Part shown: one piece after another, positions 63,159 to 64,000 of the stretch
Position numbering within the stretch: position 1 is the stretch's first letter
How the letters are laid out: each line of letters opens with the position of its first letter
Origin: Geodermatophilus telluris
GTDB taxonomy: Bacteria; Actinomycetota; Actinomycetes; Mycobacteriales; Geodermatophilaceae
DNA: 64,000 nucleotides
Direction of reading: 5' to 3'
NCBI RefSeq assembly: GCF_900102745.1
Contig: NZ_FMZF01000006.1
Coordinates: forward strand, 29,489 to 93,488
Program-made: the position numbers and the translations under genes
The notes under the pieces: generated by a model
What the model was told of the DNA's origin: nothing
Databases searched by the model: none
What the model saw: only the letters and a program-made list of their open reading frames with translations

Positions 63159-63768
63159 CGGGCGCCTCGGCGGCGATCGTGGTGTCCCCGCCGTGGCCGG
63201 TGCGGACGACGGTCTCCGCCGGCAGGGCGAGCAGCCGGGTCCGGATGGAGTGCAGGATGGTCGGCTCGTCGCTGTAGGAGCGGCCGGTGGCGCCCGGGCC
63301 GCCGGAGAAGAGCGTGTCGCCGGTGAACACGGTGCCGAGGTCGGCCGAGTACAGGCAGGTGCTGCCCGGCGAGTGACCCGGGGTGTGCAGGGCCTGCAGG
63401 GTCACGCCCGCCACCGTGAACCGCGCGCCCTCGGCGAGCTCGTGGTCGGGGGCCGCGTCCGGGTGGACCTCGCCGTAGACCACGTCCCACAGCATCCGGT
63501 CGGCGGGGTGGAACCAGATCGGCGCGCCGGTGGCCTCCCGCAGGTCGACCGCCGCGGTGATGTGGTCGTTGTGCCCGTGGGTGAGCACGATCGCGGTCAC
63601 CCGGCGGCCGCCGACCGCCTCGACGATGGGCTCGGCGCGGTGCGGGGCGTCGATGACCAGCACCTCGTCGTCGTCGCCGACCAACCAGACGTTGTTGTCG
63701 ACGTCGAAGTCCTGCCCGTCGAGGCTGAACACCCCGGAGACGACCGCCTTCTCGACGCGCGCGCTCAC
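63148..63768 (-). CDS. Metallo-beta-lactamase-fold hydrolase, mycothiol-associated
   Basis: The 206-residue protein has the binuclear metal motifs THGHNDH near 58, HTPGHSPG near 120, TGDTLF near 138 and a late RTGHGGDT. In mycobacteria and relatives a similar hydrolase is encoded next to the S-(hydroxymethyl)mycothiol dehydrogenase, as it is here, and may hydrolyse an S-formylmycothiol or related thioester. GTG 63768 overlaps the dehydrogenase stop. Confidence 0.9.
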   Translation of the reverse strand: MSARVEKAVVSGVFSLDGQDFDVDNNVWLVGDDDEVLVIDAPHRAEPIVEAVGGRRVTAIVLTHGHNDHITAAVDLREATGAPIWFHPADRMLWDVVYGEVHPDAAPDHELAEGARFTVAGVTLQALHTPGHSPGSTCLYSADLGTVFTGDTLFSGGPGATGRSYSDEPTILHSIRTRLLALPAETVVRTGHGGDTTIAAEAPGVG

Positions 63769-64000
63769 TTGTCCAGCACCACGACCGAGCGCAGCACCTC
63801 ACCGCCGCGCAGGTTGGCGAAGGCCTCCTCGACGTCGTCGAGGCCGATGGCCTCGGTGACGAAGTCGTCGAGCGGGAAGCGGCCCTGCAGGTACAGGTCG
63901 GCCAGCACCGGGAAGTCGCGGGAGGGCAGGCAGTCGCCGTACCAACTCGACTTGAGCGCCCCGCCGCGGCCGAACAGCTCGATCATCGGCAGGGTCAGCT
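63765..64000 (-). CDS. mscR: S-(hydroxymethyl)mycothiol dehydrogenase, C-terminal part (cut by window edge)
   Basis: The last 78 codons of a medium-chain alcohol dehydrogenase are visible, ending [13 protein letters not shown]. The tail [31 protein letters not shown] closely fits the mycothiol-dependent formaldehyde dehydrogenase, which oxidises hydroxymethyl-mycothiol. Its overlap with the metallo-hydrolase gene supports this. The start is outside the window. Confidence 0.8.
   Translation of the reverse strand, partial: LTLPMIELFGRGGALKSSWYGDCLPSRDFPVLADLYLQGRFPLDDFVTEAIGLDDVEEAFANLRGGEVLRSVVVLDK

Overview
The window is very GC-rich, uses GTG starts freely, packs genes with 1-4 base overlaps and carries mycothiol-type functions. 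All of this points to an actinobacterium, and the gene set and operon style suggest Geodermatophilaceae or a close relative (inference). No rRNA gene, CRISPR array, intact transposase or phage structural gene was seen. The only tRNA gene is tRNA-Pro(GGG).

Layout. 1-9.7 kb is a core block, rluB...aroH-cmk-der, interrupted between rluB and aroH by a DUF559 nuclease-like gene flanked by two related hairpin repeats and by a xylose locus (ROK regulator, xylA, xylB, aldose epimerase). 9.8-16.5 kb is a cytochrome bd operon (cydA-cydB-cydD-cydC) with a trailing alpha/beta hydrolase. At 16.57 kb a tRNA-Pro gene starts a 17.6 kb integrated region. The last 42 bases of the tRNA plus the terminator behind it (99 bp in all) recur at 34.15 kb with 95 of 99 bases identical. 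Just beyond the second copy lies a frameshifted scrap of a tyrosine recombinase.

The island has two parts. The left part (16.9-23.4 kb) holds a shikimate kinase / dehydroquinate-synthase-like fusion with an altered zinc ligand, two regulator-linked enzymes (TIM-barrel isomerase, SDR), an MFS transporter and an amidohydrolase remnant. The right part (23.4-33.5 kb) encodes what looks like a complete oxidative (De Ley-Doudoroff type) route for galactose or a related aldose: ABC importer, sugar dehydrogenase, mutarotase, lactonase, galactonate dehydratase, 2-keto-3-deoxy sugar acid kinase and aldolase, with a GntR regulator.

34.6-54.4 kb is mixed: isochorismatase family enzyme, decayed hydrolase, DUF4287 protein, paired CNNM/CBS membrane proteins, a zinc alcohol dehydrogenase, an EamA exporter facing a LysR regulator, a family 1 glycosyltransferase, a patatin, an iron-regulated siderophore-binding lipoprotein, GlcG-like protein plus malate synthase G, an enoyl-CoA hydratase, DoxX, HAD and aldehyde dehydrogenase genes. 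54.6-64 kb looks like a quaternary-amine module: BCCT transporter, TetR/MFS pair, flavin reductase, Rieske ferredoxin, IclR regulator, GbcA-like Rieske oxygenase, MetF-like protein, metallo-beta-lactamase fold hydrolase, and the 3' end of an S-(hydroxymethyl)mycothiol dehydrogenase. The logic would be uptake, oxidative N-demethylation, and disposal of the formaldehyde and C1 units. Substrates are inferred from family and context, not measured.
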